A stretch of DNA of 40,612 nucleotides from an uncultured bacterium (GTDB lineage Bacteria > Nitrospirota > Thermodesulfovibrionia > Thermodesulfovibrionales > Dissulfurispiraceae): assembly GCA_937949555.1 (NCBI GenBank), contig CALEDV010000073.1:1-40612 (forward strand). Direction: 5' to 3'. A program made the translations under genes and the position numbers. Shown piece by piece: positions 18,518-27,444 of the stretch. The stretch's first letter is position 1. Every line of letters begins with the position of its first letter. Below the pieces are notes generated by a model. That model worked only from the letters and a program-made list of their open reading frames with translations. It did no database searches and was not told the DNA's origin.

Positions 18518-18949
18518 TCAGATGGTCTTATCCGTTATCATGGCTGTAAATTCAGCTTCTGTAACAAGGACCTCATTCACATAGGCAGCCCCCCTCATCT
18601 TCCAGACATTGTTTCGTTTATGAACAGCCTTGACCTCCAGCCTAAGTTGATCCCCTGGGCAGACAGGTCTTCTGAACTTTACCTTCTCAATGCTCATAAA
18701 ATACACCGAGCTGCCCTTGGCCCCAGACTTGTAGGCAAGCACCCCGGCAGTCTGTGCCATGCCTTCAACTATGAGCACGCCGGGCATGAGCGGATTGGAT
18801 GGGAAGTGCCCCTGAAAAAAGGGCTCATTTATAGTGACATTCTTAATCCCTACAGCACGCTCACCCTCTTGAATCTCTACAACCCTGTCGATCATCAAGA
18901 AGGGATACCTGTGAGGTATGATGGTTTGTATCTCCTTAATATCAATCAT
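18518..18949 (-). CDS. fabZ: 3-hydroxyacyl-ACP dehydratase FabZ
   Basis: FabZ dehydrates 3-hydroxyacyl-ACP in fatty acid elongation and competes with LpxA for the same substrate. The 143-residue hot-dog-fold protein starts IQTIIPHRYPFLMIDRV and has the catalytic His in FFQGHFPSNPLMPGV (His48) and Glu in VEGMAQ (Glu62). The lpxD-...-fabZ-lpxA order is the classical one. Confidence 0.97.
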   Translation of the reverse strand: MIDIKEIQTIIPHRYPFLMIDRVVEIQEGERAVGIKNVTINEPFFQGHFPSNPLMPGVLIVEGMAQTAGVLAYKSGAKGSSVYFMSIEKVKFRRPVCPGDQLRLEVKAVHKRNNVWKMRGAAYVNEVLVTEAEFTAMITDKTI

Positions 18950-18962
18950 GGCTGGTCCTCCT

Positions 18963-20177
18963 TTATCTACGTCTTAATACCAACACGCCATTGCTACCCC
19001 CAAAGCCAAAGGCATTGCAGAGCGCTACTTGTATATCCTTAGTCCTTGCCACATTGGGCGTATAATCAAGGTCGCAGTCTGGGTCAGGCTCTCTGTAGTT
19101 TATAGTGGGCGGAATAAGGCTGTTTTGCATGGCCAATACTGTTGTGATCATCCCCATTGCGCCCGATGCACCAAGGGTATGGCCAACAATGGGCTTTATG
19201 GCGCTCATAGGGATATGGTATGCCCTTTCTCCAAAGACCCTCTTGATAGAGTCCGTCTCGACCTTGTCATTGAGTTGTGTGCCAGTGCCGTGGCAATTTA
19301 TGTAATCGATCTCATCTATGCTTGTATTGGCAGATCTCAAGGCCATTTCTATAGCCTTTGTCTGACCTCTCACATCAGGGGCCGTTATATGGCTTGCATC
19401 ATGGGATATTCCGTAGCCAGCCAGTTGACAATAGACCCTTGCCCCCCTGTCAATCACAGACCGCTCGCTTTCAAGGACTACAAAGGCAGCACCCTCACCA
19501 AGCACCATCCCATCCCTATCCTTGCTGTAGGGCCTGCATGCACTTTGGGGCTGGTCATTCCTCTTTGAGAGTATCCTCATAGCACACCATGCAGCGAATA
19601 TGGCCTCACTCAATGTGGCATCAGTGCCTCCACATATTACAGACTCTGTAAGACCTTCCTTTATAAGGCGATATCCCTCTCCAATGGCATGTAGCCCCGA
19701 GGCACAGGCAGTGCTTATGGTAAAGCCTGGCCCTCGGATACCAAACCTCTTGGATATATGACACTCTGTGGCATTATACATCCCTATTGGGATAGTCATT
19801 GGACTTATAAATCTGTAGCCCTTTGTGTGATAGACCCTGTGCTGTTCATCGTCGGTGGTGATGCTACCAAGCCCAGTGCCTACCACAACTCCGCAGTCCT
19901 CCTGAAGGTCTATGGCTGCATCTGCCTGTGCCTCTATCGCCGCTGCCAGGGCAATCTGAGAGGTCCTATCCATATCCCTTGTCTCTTTTCTATCCATGTA
20001 TTTCAAGGGATCAAAACCCTTAATCTCCCCTGCTATCTGAGATCTCAGGGGTGAGGTGTCAAATAAGGTTATCCTGTCAATGCCAGACTTCCCCTGTGAT
20101 AGGGACCCCCAGAAGGCCTCTTTGCCTATCCCTGCAGCACTGACAACACCCATTCCAGTGACAAAGACCCTGTTAAT
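18963..20177 (-). CDS. fabF: 3-oxoacyl-ACP synthase II (FabF-like)
   Basis: Condensing enzyme for fatty acid elongation. It has the catalytic triad Cys (TACASGLHA), His (NCHGTGTQLND) and His (VGHTLGASGA). The first ATG (20153) would give 396 residues starting MGVVSAAG. That start removes the conserved first strand, but the codons just upstream read NRVFVTGMGVVSAAG, as in normal FabF proteins. The only start-like codon there is ATT at 20175-20177, and AGGGGG lies 6 nt before it, so I place the start at the AUU (404 residues). It follows an ACP gene in the lpxD-lpxA operon. It could be a KASII serving 3-hydroxyacyl supply for lipid A. Confidence 0.9.
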   Translation of the reverse strand: MNRVFVTGMGVVSAAGIGKEAFWGSLSQGKSGIDRITLFDTSPLRSQIAGEIKGFDPLKYMDRKETRDMDRTSQIALAAAIEAQADAAIDLQEDCGVVVGTGLGSITTDDEQHRVYHTKGYRFISPMTIPIGMYNATECHISKRFGIRGPGFTISTACASGLHAIGEGYRLIKEGLTESVICGGTDATLSEAIFAAWCAMRILSKRNDQPQSACRPYSKDRDGMVLGEGAAFVVLESERSVIDRGARVYCQLAGYGISHDASHITAPDVRGQTKAIEMALRSANTSIDEIDYINCHGTGTQLNDKVETDSIKRVFGERAYHIPMSAIKPIVGHTLGASGAMGMITTVLAMQNSLIPPTINYREPDPDCDLDYTPNVARTKDIQVALCNAFGFGGSNGVLVLRRR

Positions 20178-20189
20178 GTTGCGCCCCCT
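20175..20189 (-). promoter_or_regulatory. Ribosome binding site and putative AUU start of fabF
   Basis: On the minus strand AGGGGG (20184-20189) is followed after 6 nt by ATT (20177-20175), which opens a frame encoding the conserved N-terminal strand of FabF. No ATG, GTG or TTG exists between the acp stop and this point in frame. The first ATG lies 24 nt further, inside the domain. Confidence 0.55.
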
Positions 20190-20190
20190 A

Positions 20191-20427
20191 TTATGCCTTT
20201 AAGTTCTTTTTTACAATATCAACGGCAGCCTTTACGGAGTCCATGGCCATGACATCCTCATCAGAGATAGAGATATCAAAGGCTGCCTCAAAGGCTGCTA
20301 CCAAAGACAATGCCTTTAATGAATCACCGCCCAGATCGGCAATGGTCGCCTCATCGGTAATCTCAGACTCATCTACCTGAAGCTCTTCGGCTATTATCCC
20401 CTTTACTCTGCGAACTATATCATCCAT
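20191..20427 (-). CDS. Acyl carrier protein
   Basis: This 78-residue acidic protein carries the phosphopantetheine attachment serine in GGDSLKAL (Ser36) and has the four-helix ACP pattern. It differs from housekeeping AcpP (usual LGADSLD) in having GGDSLKALSLV, so it may be a specialised carrier. It lies between lpxD and fabF, 37 bp before the fabF reading start region, in an operon making lipid A and fatty acids. A likely role is to carry 3-hydroxyacyl chains to LpxA and LpxD, but a second general ACP elsewhere cannot be excluded. Confidence 0.9.
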   Translation of the reverse strand: MDDIVRRVKGIIAEELQVDESEITDEATIADLGGDSLKALSLVAAFEAAFDISISDEDVMAMDSVKAAVDIVKKNLKA

Positions 20428-20453
20428 ATTAAATTACCCCTGCCTTTTGGTCT

Positions 20454-21476
20454 TTATGAATCCTTGATGTCCTCACTGGGGACCCCATCGCTAACAAGTC
20501 CCTCTAACTTCTCGATACGATGTTTTAGCTCAGGGAGGATGGGAAACAAATCATAGGCCTTGATAACCTTTTTGTAGGGCTTCCCTGGTGTACCCACATA
20601 TATATTTTTTTGAAGCCTCCCAGTCACCCCCGCCTGGGCCCCTATCACAGAACCTGATTCAATCTCACAGTGGTCTGAGACCCCAGCCTGCCCTGCAATT
20701 ATTACTGATTGACCGATCTTTGAGCTGCCTCCTATACCCGCCTGAGCCACTATTATAGAGTTTGCCCCAATAGACACATTGTGTCCAATCTGCACGAGAT
20801 TGTCTATCTTGGTGCCTTTGCCTATGGTAGTTGTGCCCAGAGTAGCCCTATCTATCGTAGTATTTGCGCCAACCTCTACATCCTCTTGAATCTCCACATT
20901 GCCCACCTGAGGTATCTTCAGGTGCCTACCTTTGTCAAAGACAAAGCCAAAGCCATCAGCGCCTATCACTGCGCCTGCGTGCAATACCACCCTGTTGCCT
21001 ATAACACAGTCATCCATGACATTGACATTGCTATACAGGATGCAGTCTTCGCCTATCTTCACATTGGAGCCAATATACACACCCGGATATATGACAGTCC
21101 TTGCCCCTATTTGTGAACCACGCCCTATTACTGCAAAGGGACCAATGGTCACCCCTTCGCCCAAAAGGACCTCTTCACCTATATCGGCCCTTTGACTGAC
21201 CCCAGTGTATGGGTGCCTCTTGGGATAAAAGACACCAAGTGCTATAGCAAAGGCAGCCTTCGGATTATCCACTAGGATCTGTGCGTTAGGTATATCGAGC
21301 CTTTTGTTGACAATCACCGCTGAGGCGTTGCAGGACACACCCTTTTTTATAGGCAGGTTGAGGTAGGTAATGTGTCCTGTGCCTGCCCTTTCAATATCCA
21401 TAGGGGCGACAATATCAATCTCGCCATCGCCAACTAATTCACCTTGAAGCAAATGGGCAATCTCTCTTAGTTTCAC
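20454..21476 (-). CDS. lpxD: UDP-3-O-acylglucosamine N-acyltransferase
   Basis: LpxD adds the second 3-hydroxyacyl chain in lipid A synthesis. The 340-residue protein has the N-terminal uridine-binding domain (residues 1-95), a long hexapeptide beta-helix and the catalytic His in [12 protein letters not shown] (His232). [10 protein letters not shown] and TTIDRATLG are family signatures. The C-terminal helix region continues past the usual end with an acidic tail. The upstream 296-bp gap and a hairpin after skp suggest a promoter of its own may exist. Confidence 0.96.
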   Translation of the reverse strand: MKLREIAHLLQGELVGDGEIDIVAPMDIERAGTGHITYLNLPIKKGVSCNASAVIVNKRLDIPNAQILVDNPKAAFAIALGVFYPKRHPYTGVSQRADIGEEVLLGEGVTIGPFAVIGRGSQIGARTVIYPGVYIGSNVKIGEDCILYSNVNVMDDCVIGNRVVLHAGAVIGADGFGFVFDKGRHLKIPQVGNVEIQEDVEVGANTTIDRATLGTTTIGKGTKIDNLVQIGHNVSIGANSIIVAQAGIGGSSKIGQSVIIAGQAGVSDHCEIESGSVIGAQAGVTGRLQKNIYVGTPGKPYKKVIKAYDLFPILPELKHRIEKLEGLVSDGVPSEDIKDS

Positions 21477-21772
21477 CTTAAATACCCCTCAATTTCATTG
21501 CGACCTGTCCACCATCCCCTTTTAAACCTCTGAATAAGGGACTGAGTCATACCAGAATGAGATTATTAAACCCTTATGCCAACACCCTCGGCACGCATGT
21601 TTCACCTCAAAGACTTATTAATCACCTCTATGACAAGAGGTTATGTAGGTTTCATAACAAAAGAGACCCATACCACACCCCCCTGATTTTCAGATAATCA
21701 ATAGCCTTTGAATCACCCTGTATATAGTTTTAAGCTTCATGAAAAGAAAAGGCCCATACCCTGGACCTACCC
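21477..21772. other. Intergenic region between skp and lpxD
   Basis: These 296 bp hold no convincing gene. A hairpin for minus-strand transcription lies at its skp side (21741-21767). A promoter for lpxD is expected here, but I see no clear sigma-70 box pair. Confidence 0.5.
21741..21767 (-). terminator. Possible terminator or attenuator after skp
   Basis: On the minus strand GGTCC and GGGCC form a short 5-bp stem with a G-U pair and a 7-nt loop, followed by TTTTCTTTT. It is short, so it may only reduce read-through from bamA-skp into lpxD. Confidence 0.4.
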
Positions 21773-22300
21773 TTACTTCTTCTTGGATTCGTTGAATCTC
21801 TTTATGACCTTGTCGGTTATATCTATCGCCTTGTCATGGTATAGGAGCCCACCTTCAGAGGCCTCCACTATAAAGGAAAACTTCTCCTCTTCCCCAACCT
21901 TGGTAATTATGACCCTAAATTCCTTAATCATCTCTACCTCAACCTCGCGCTGCTTTTTCTGGAGTTCTGCAGTAGCATCGGAGACAAGCCTCTGAAACTC
22001 CCTTATAAGCCTCTCGATCTCCTCTTCCTTGGATTTCTTGGCCTCTGCTGAAAGTATAGATGCCTGTTTATCCAGATCTGCCTTAAGCTGCTCTATCTTC
22101 TTGGCCTTTTCATCTATAGTCGTCTGCTTTGACTTCTTGATAGAGTCAATCTCTGCAATAGACTTCTTCCCCTGATCCGATTCATTGAGCGCCTTAAGTA
22201 GGTCTACAACCCCAACCTTTATGGCATCTTGAGCGTTGGAAATAGAGACCAAAGACAACAAAAAAAACAAGACCAAAGACACTGTTAAAAATCTCCTCAT
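21773..22300 (-). CDS. skp: Periplasmic chaperone Skp/OmpH family
   Basis: Skp holds unfolded outer-membrane proteins in the periplasm before delivery to the BAM complex. The 175-residue protein has a signal peptide ending near SNAQD (residue 23), a short beta segment IKVGVVDLLKALNES, then a long Lys/Glu-rich coiled coil (about 45-130) forming the tentacles, and a C-terminal beta part ending KVIKRFNESKKK. It follows bamA, which is the usual order. Confidence 0.92.
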   Translation of the reverse strand: MRRFLTVSLVLFFLLSLVSISNAQDAIKVGVVDLLKALNESDQGKKSIAEIDSIKKSKQTTIDEKAKKIEQLKADLDKQASILSAEAKKSKEEEIERLIREFQRLVSDATAELQKKQREVEVEMIKEFRVIITKVGEEEKFSFIVEASEGGLLYHDKAIDITDKVIKRFNESKKK

Positions 22301-22422
22301 TTTTGAGACCCTCCCTTGTGATTGTATTTAGTTCTAAGCCTGTGACTTGTTTAGACACATCCTCTCTGAATGCTTTAGCATAAGATACAGTGAAGTCAAT
22401 GCATATAATGTGAAGCGCTATT

Positions 22423-24681
22423 CTAAAAGAAGGTGCCAAAGGTGAATTCGAGCTTGCTTGTGGACTCCCCTTCCTTCTTGTTAATATTGTAACCCCATTC
22501 AACCCTTATTGGCCCCATAGGGGATATCCAGCGCATACCCACACCACTGGTGAGTTTCAAGTTTCTACCCCAGCCATCTCCCCTGTCGTAGGCCCTGCCA
22601 GCATCAAAAAATACCAGTCCCTTAAACTTGTATTCCGAAACTATGGGGAATATGTACTCAGCATTGAATATTATCTCCCTCTCTCCACCTATAGCCTCCC
22701 CATTTGTATCCTTTGGCCCAGCCTCACCGTAAGCTACGCCCCTTACTGTGTGTATCCCCCCCACATAATATCTCTCATAAAGGGGCAATTTCTTGCCAAA
22801 GAGACCTGTAGTCATTCCGATCCTTCCCCTTAGATGGACAGTGGTCACATCAAATACAGGGAAGTACCATCCCGAATCAAAGAGTACTTTATAGAAGGCA
22901 TTTGTGCCCCCCAGTCCTGCAAAGGTGGTATATACTGCATTTCTTGAACCCCTTATTGGATCGAGATTGTTATCCCTCGTATCCCGAGCCAGTGTGAGGC
23001 TTACGCTGCTTGTCAGATTAGTCCCTTCTTGTTCCTTCACTGTTGCAGATGCTGTGTCGCTGATATCATAGATCGTTGTGCGCTCGAGGTTGTAGGCTAT
23101 CGCTGCCCCCCAGTATTCCCAGAAGCTCCTTCCAAAGGATATCTCAAACCCTGTGGAACGCCTTGAAAAGTCGCCATACTCCCTCTTGATGCGGTATATG
23201 CTGGCCCCAAAAGAGATGGGTTTGTCCATAAAATAGGGATTGCGGAAGGAAAACTCATAAAAGGAACTCACACCCCCAAGCTCACCCCTTGCCTTCAGAT
23301 AATAGCCTTTACCCAAGAAATTACCTTGGGTAATATCAACCATCCCTATGATCTTGTCTATTGAGCTGTATCCTCCACCCACACTTAAGAACCCTGTAGG
23401 CTTTTCCTTGACCTTTATGTCAATATCCACAGTCTTCTCAGCGGTGTTTGGCTTGGGCACTATTTCTACAGGGTCAAAATACTGGAGGTTGTTCAGTCTC
23501 TCATAGCTCCTCTTTAATGCCGAACCATTAAAGACATCGCCCTCATCGAGCCTCATCTCCCTTCTTATGACCTTATCCTCAGTCTTTGTATTGCCAGATA
23601 TATCTATCCTGCCTATCCTGAATTTATCGCCCTCTTCAATCTTGTAAATAACCCTTACGGTATTTGAGGACTCCTCTGGCGTAACCTCTGGATTCACAGA
23701 GACAAGGGCAAATCCGTTGTTGTAATAGCGCTCATTCATTGCATTTATATCGGACTTTACTATGCCCTTATTGAAGACCTTTTTAGGTTGAAGCTTGACT
23801 AATTTAGCCAGGTCTTCTTTGCTAATTGCCTTATTACCTACAATATCCACTGATTCCACATAAAACTGCTCGCCTTCTGAGAGCGGTATGGTAATTATCA
23901 TAGAGTCTTTATCGTCGGCAACCTTCACAGAGGGTTCACCAATGGCTATTTTTAGATAACCATTGTCCAAATAAAGGTCCTTAATCCTGTCCAGATCCTC
24001 CATTACCTCGTGCTTCTTGAAATATCCCTTACCCGTAATAAACGAAAGGAGGCCCCTCTCAGAGGTCTTCATCACCCCCTTTATCTTTGAAGAGGTAAGG
24101 TTCTTATTGCCCTCAATCCTGATCTCCTTTATCCTGACCTTTTTGCCCTCTTCAATATAGAAGGTGACCATTAGCTCGTCCTCGGCAAGCCTCTTTAATA
24201 CTGGCACTACCGTTGCCAAATAGTACCCCTCATCTTCATAAAAGGTGCGCAGCTTGCCTGCGTTGTCATTTATGAGGGTTACATCAGAAATGGCACCTGG
24301 CAGGAGGCCTATCTTTTCTCGGAGCTGACTGTCCTGGAAGTTCTTATTGCCCTGAAATTCTACTTTTACTATCGTTGGCTTTTCCTGCACTATATAAATG
24401 ACCTTTACCCCACCCTCAAAGGGCTCAATCTCAACGCGCACATCGTCGAAGTATCCCATTTTATAGATAGCTTTTATGTCCTCCGTAGTCTTATCGCTGG
24501 AGAGGGGTTCCCTTAACTTCTGAGACAGTTTTGCCCTTATAGCACCAACGTCTATCCTCTTTAAGCCCTTTATCTCTACAGCGGTAACATTAGGCAGGTC
24601 CTGTGCCTGTACAAAGTTAGTGATACTTACAATATATAGGCAAACTAATATAGCTTTTAAGGTTGGTCCTAATAGGTTCAT
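22423..24681 (-). CDS. bamA: Outer membrane protein assembly factor BamA
   Basis: BamA is the core insertase for beta-barrel proteins in the outer membrane. The 752-residue product has a signal peptide (about 1-26, ending VQA), five POTRA repeats (about 30-380; starts such as VTAVEIKGLKRIDVGAI and KIGRIDISGNTKTEDKVIRR-like segments) and a C-terminal 16-strand barrel with the VRGVAYGEAGP motif of the lid loop. The last residue is Phe (TFGTFF), as needed for barrel recognition. It heads the envelope operon. Confidence 0.96.
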   Translation of the reverse strand: MNLLGPTLKAILVCLYIVSITNFVQAQDLPNVTAVEIKGLKRIDVGAIRAKLSQKLREPLSSDKTTEDIKAIYKMGYFDDVRVEIEPFEGGVKVIYIVQEKPTIVKVEFQGNKNFQDSQLREKIGLLPGAISDVTLINDNAGKLRTFYEDEGYYLATVVPVLKRLAEDELMVTFYIEEGKKVRIKEIRIEGNKNLTSSKIKGVMKTSERGLLSFITGKGYFKKHEVMEDLDRIKDLYLDNGYLKIAIGEPSVKVADDKDSMIITIPLSEGEQFYVESVDIVGNKAISKEDLAKLVKLQPKKVFNKGIVKSDINAMNERYYNNGFALVSVNPEVTPEESSNTVRVIYKIEEGDKFRIGRIDISGNTKTEDKVIRREMRLDEGDVFNGSALKRSYERLNNLQYFDPVEIVPKPNTAEKTVDIDIKVKEKPTGFLSVGGGYSSIDKIIGMVDITQGNFLGKGYYLKARGELGGVSSFYEFSFRNPYFMDKPISFGASIYRIKREYGDFSRRSTGFEISFGRSFWEYWGAAIAYNLERTTIYDISDTASATVKEQEGTNLTSSVSLTLARDTRDNNLDPIRGSRNAVYTTFAGLGGTNAFYKVLFDSGWYFPVFDVTTVHLRGRIGMTTGLFGKKLPLYERYYVGGIHTVRGVAYGEAGPKDTNGEAIGGEREIIFNAEYIFPIVSEYKFKGLVFFDAGRAYDRGDGWGRNLKLTSGVGMRWISPMGPIRVEWGYNINKKEGESTSKLEFTFGTFF

Positions 24682-24798
24682 ATAAAAACACCTCTTGCTT
24701 TACCAGAGAACACTTTAACGGCATTATCTTACAATAATGAGTCCTTTCTTCTCTGTGGTTTCTCTGCATTCCATGGCCAAAAGCCCTGAAAGCGGTTT

Positions 24799-24807
24799 AG
24801 TATAGCA
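24799..24807 (-). promoter_or_regulatory. Possible extended -10 promoter of the bamA operon
   Basis: On the minus strand TGCTATACT fits an extended -10 (TGnTATACT), 118 nt before the bamA start. No good -35 was seen, as is allowed for extended -10 promoters. Confidence 0.35.
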
Positions 24808-24882
24808 GAAAGATATAAATTTTTGTTGACCCCTCAGACCAAAACCAGAGGACAATTATGGCTTGCAATTGATATCTTGGAT

Positions 24883-25323
24883 TTATTGAATTTGTATGAA
24901 AAGGTGCATCAATATATTTGCGGTTACACCCGCAGCAACATCGTCAAGCATAACGGCTGTTGCACCCTTTAAGGCTAATTCTATATTTCTAATAGGAAAG
25001 GGCTTTAATATATCAAAAAATCTAAACAACAAAAACCCAGCAACAACATTAACAAGGGTAAAAGGGATAAACATTAGCGCTATCATCTGTCCACAAAACT
25101 CGTCAATCACTATCCTGCCACTGTCTTTGCCCCAGTACTGTTCGCACTTAGCAGAGGACCAAAGTCCGAGCAGAAAAGACAGGCACAGTATCAAAAGATA
25201 ATAGACTGGGGAAGGTTGCAGTATCCACATAATCGGTATTACTGCAAGACTCCCCCATGTTCCAGGGGCAAAGGGTATGTAGCCAATAAAAAATAACGAA
25301 GAGACTATCTTCGCGACCACCAA
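24883..25323 (-). CDS. pgpA: Phosphatidylglycerophosphatase A
   Basis: PgpA removes the phosphate from phosphatidylglycerol phosphate in the inner membrane. The 146-residue protein has the family motifs GYIPFAPGTWGSL near the N-terminus, IVIDEFCGQ in the middle, FRFFDILKPFPI and VMLDDVAAG, with about four membrane segments. The frame has no ATG; it starts TTG-GTG (25323 or 25320), with GGGAG just upstream, so a non-ATG start is needed. Confidence 0.93.
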   Translation of the reverse strand: MVVAKIVSSLFFIGYIPFAPGTWGSLAVIPIMWILQPSPVYYLLILCLSFLLGLWSSAKCEQYWGKDSGRIVIDEFCGQMIALMFIPFTLVNVVAGFLLFRFFDILKPFPIRNIELALKGATAVMLDDVAAGVTANILMHLFIQIQ

Positions 25324-25366
25324 AAGCTCCCGCCCTATTCCTTAATAAAGTGCAATAAAGTGCAGC

Positions 25367-25966
25367 CTAATTCTTAGCCCCCTTTTCTATTATCTTTACC
25401 TTCATCTCAATCCTTTCAACAGGATTATCAGCCCTGTCTCTGGGCTCATTTACTATTTTGTCAGCTACATCCATACCTGAAACAACCTCTCCAAACACTG
25501 TGTACTGCCCGTCAAGAAAGGGAGAGTCCTTTACACATATAAAAAATTGTGAGCCTGCGCTATCAGGGTTTGCAGCACGAGCCATAGAGAGGATCCCCCT
25601 CTTGTGTGCTTTATTATTGAATTCAGCCTTTATTGTGTATCCAGGGCCTCCCATACCGTGCTTAGATTTGTCTGGATTTTTGGAGTTAGGGTCGCCACCC
25701 TGTATCATAAAACCAGGAATAACCCGATGAAAGGTAGTACCGTCATAAAACCCTTTTTTTGCCAAGGCAATAAAGTTATCCACATGTCCAGGGGCAACAT
25801 CAGGGAAGAACTTCAACTCCATGGAACCAAACTTTGTCTCTATTATAGCCTTTGTCTCTGACATCTTTTTTATCTCCTCCTTTGTAAAATTTTTCTTGCC
25901 TCCTTCGGCAAAAACAATACTGAAACACAGAAATAGGGACATTAAAACCGCTACAACCAATCTCAT
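25367..25966 (-). CDS. Periplasmic cyclophilin-type peptidyl-prolyl isomerase
   Basis: Cyclophilins catalyse cis-trans isomerisation of prolyl bonds. The 199-residue protein has a signal peptide (about 1-20, ending VFAEG). Its cyclophilin domain contains FHRVIPGFMIQGGDP, the bacterial SMARAANPDSAGSQFFICV and FLDGQYTVFGEVVSGMDV. It is of the short bacterial PpiA/PpiB type. Export suggests a role in folding of periplasmic or outer-membrane proteins. Confidence 0.94.
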   Translation of the reverse strand: MRLVVAVLMSLFLCFSIVFAEGGKKNFTKEEIKKMSETKAIIETKFGSMELKFFPDVAPGHVDNFIALAKKGFYDGTTFHRVIPGFMIQGGDPNSKNPDKSKHGMGGPGYTIKAEFNNKAHKRGILSMARAANPDSAGSQFFICVKDSPFLDGQYTVFGEVVSGMDVADKIVNEPRDRADNPVERIEMKVKIIEKGAKN

Positions 25967-26173
25967 TAACCAGGCCTCCTTAATTTTTTATTAATAATAT
26001 CTCATTAAGCACCCTTTTAACAAACCCACCAATCCTGACTGGGGATGCTCTGCTTCAATACTATATACCTTTTTGAGTTTCCTACTCACACAGCAGATTT
26101 TCTAAATTCCTCGTGTATGCCTCAAATATGTCATCGCTCCAGGCAAGGATAATAAAATTTATCAAAAAAACAC

Positions 26174-26203
26174 TACAAAATTGTATGCAGAAACAAAATT
26201 GTA
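26174..26203. promoter_or_regulatory. Twin palindromic operator upstream of the sigma-54 promoter
   Basis: Two palindromes share the core ACAAAATTGT: TACAAAATTGTA at 26174-26185 and ACAAAATTGT at 26193-26202. Their centres are 18 bp apart, close to two helical turns. They lie about 75-100 bp before the predicted start of transcription, a usual place for an enhancer-binding activator. They do not match the NifA site (TGT-N10-ACA). The binding protein is unknown. Confidence 0.5.
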
Positions 26204-26248
26204 AGCCCTGCCCTGGTTTTATATTGTTTTATATCAACATGTTACATC

Positions 26249-26265
26249 TTGGCACGATAATCGCT
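26249..26265 (+). promoter_or_regulatory. Sigma-54 promoter of the nitrogen island
   Basis: TTGGCACGATAATCGCT matches the -24/-12 consensus (YTGGCACG-N4-TTGCW) at all but one important base. The GG at 26251-26252 and GC at 26263-26264 are separated by the required 10 bp. It precedes the NifA-type HTH gene, the outer-membrane protein gene, amt and the PII gene, all fitting nitrogen control. Confidence 0.8.
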
Positions 26266-26282
26266 CTTAGACAATAACAATT

Positions 26283-26528
26283 ATGGAAACATTAAAAGAC
26301 AAGATATGCTTTATGGAAAGACAGGAGATAGCAAGGGCCCTTGAGGAATGCAACTGGGTCATGGCAAGGGCTGCAAGGATGCTTGGCATTACAGAGAGGA
26401 TGATAGGGTATAAGGTCAAAAAATACGGCATAAGAAAGGAAGGTGATAGACGGACAGAGGCAGATCAGTTTACAGAGACCTCACAAGAGGACAGCACAAA
26501 GTATTTTAAAAAAATTAAACAAACCTAA
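26283..26528 (+). CDS. Stand-alone NifA-type helix-turn-helix (Fis-family) protein
   Basis: This 81-residue protein corresponds only to the DNA-binding end of an enhancer-binding protein. Residues 11-49 (ERQEIARALEECNWVMARAA, then RMLGITERMIGYKVKKYGI) match the Fis-type helix-turn-helix at the C-terminus of NifA, including the NifA-like WVMARAARMLG. No GAF or AAA+ domain lies upstream, where the sequence is a promoter. It could be a real small regulator or the remnant of a lost nifA. The start is 10-20 nt after the sigma-54 promoter and has no Shine-Dalgarno sequence. The gene for the outer-membrane protein follows after 15 bp. Confidence 0.75.
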   Translation: METLKDKICFMERQEIARALEECNWVMARAARMLGITERMIGYKVKKYGIRKEGDRRTEADQFTETSQEDSTKYFKKIKQT

Positions 26529-26543
26529 AAGGAGGAAGTAGAG

Positions 26544-27323
26544 ATGAAAAAAATTTTGTTCTCTGGAATGATTGCAGTGCTTTTAATGACCTTTGTTTTG
26601 ACAACCTCAGTCTTGGCAGAACCACCGAAGGTAACCGGTACGGCATCGGTTGACTTTATGAGCAATTACCTATGGAGAGGTATTAAATTGAGCAAGGATT
26701 TTGTCATACAGCCCTCTCTTACCATAGGATACGCTGGTTTTAGTATGAATGTGTGGTCAAACCTCGATACCAATTATTTTGGCAATACTGAGGGAGGCAA
26801 AAAATTCAAGCACACTGAAACTGATATTACCCTTAACTATAGCCATTCCTTTGACAAACTGAGCCTGACTGGAGGATTTATCTATTACGGTCTTGATAGC
26901 GTGGCTGATACCCAAGAGTTGTATTTAAGTGCCTCTTACGATGTGCTTCTAAAACCTGCCCTTACATTCTATTATGACATCAAAGAGGGTAAGGGTGGTT
27001 ATTTAACCGCTTCTATTGGGCACTCCTTTGATATAGCAAAGGATATACCCCTTAATCTTGGGGCATTGGTTAGCTACAATCTCAAGAACAAAGTAATGAG
27101 CTGTGAGGTCTGCACAGGCAAGAACTTCAATAATTTCTACAACGCTGAGTTTTCTGCCTCTGTATCAGTGCCTATTACAAAACAGATCAGCATTACACCA
27201 AAGCTCGCTTATTCTATAGCCTTGAGCAGTGACTCAAAAACAGCCATCAGCGCAATGGATGTGAGTGGAAAGGACAAAAGGAACATATTTTATGGTGGAG
27301 TAAATCTGAGCTTCAACTTCTAA
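26544..27323 (+). CDS. TIGR02001-like outer-membrane protein
   Basis: The 259-residue product has a signal peptide (about 1-25, ending VLA) and a mature part rich in alternating hydrophobic beta-strands ending in Phe (GGVNLSFNF), as in outer-membrane barrels. The segment VTGTASVDFMSNYLWRGIKLS fits the N-terminus of the TIGR02001 (TorF-like) family, members of which are often encoded near ammonium transporter and PII genes. It has AAAGGAGG before the start. It lies in the sigma-54-controlled island; a passive route for a nitrogen compound is possible but not shown. Confidence 0.8.
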   Translation: MKKILFSGMIAVLLMTFVLTTSVLAEPPKVTGTASVDFMSNYLWRGIKLSKDFVIQPSLTIGYAGFSMNVWSNLDTNYFGNTEGGKKFKHTETDITLNYSHSFDKLSLTGGFIYYGLDSVADTQELYLSASYDVLLKPALTFYYDIKEGKGGYLTASIGHSFDIAKDIPLNLGALVSYNLKNKVMSCEVCTGKNFNNFYNAEFSASVSVPITKQISITPKLAYSIALSSDSKTAISAMDVSGKDKRNIFYGGVNLSFNF

Positions 27324-27354
27324 TTAGGACAGTCTAACCCTCCTTCCCCCTTAG

Positions 27355-27393
27355 CAGTCATGACAGGGACATCCCTGTCTGACTGTACTTTTT
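27355..27393 (+). terminator. Hairpin terminator or attenuator before amt
   Basis: CAGTCATGACAGGGA (27355-27369) pairs with TCCCTGTCTGACTG (27372-27385) with one unpaired base and a very short loop, followed by TACTTTTT. It is a strong intrinsic terminator just after the outer-membrane protein gene and 51 bp before amt. Partial read-through or a separate amt promoter is needed. Confidence 0.75.
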
Positions 27394-27444
27394 AAAAAAG
27401 GGCAATCGGGAGGACAAATATCAATAAACCGAGGAGGTTAAAAG

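Noticed and set aside
26182..26197. NifA upstream activating site (TGT-N10-ACA) in the nitrogen promoter
   Set aside because: The TGT and ACA present there are only 8 bp apart; the clearer signal is the pair of ACAAAATTGT palindromes.
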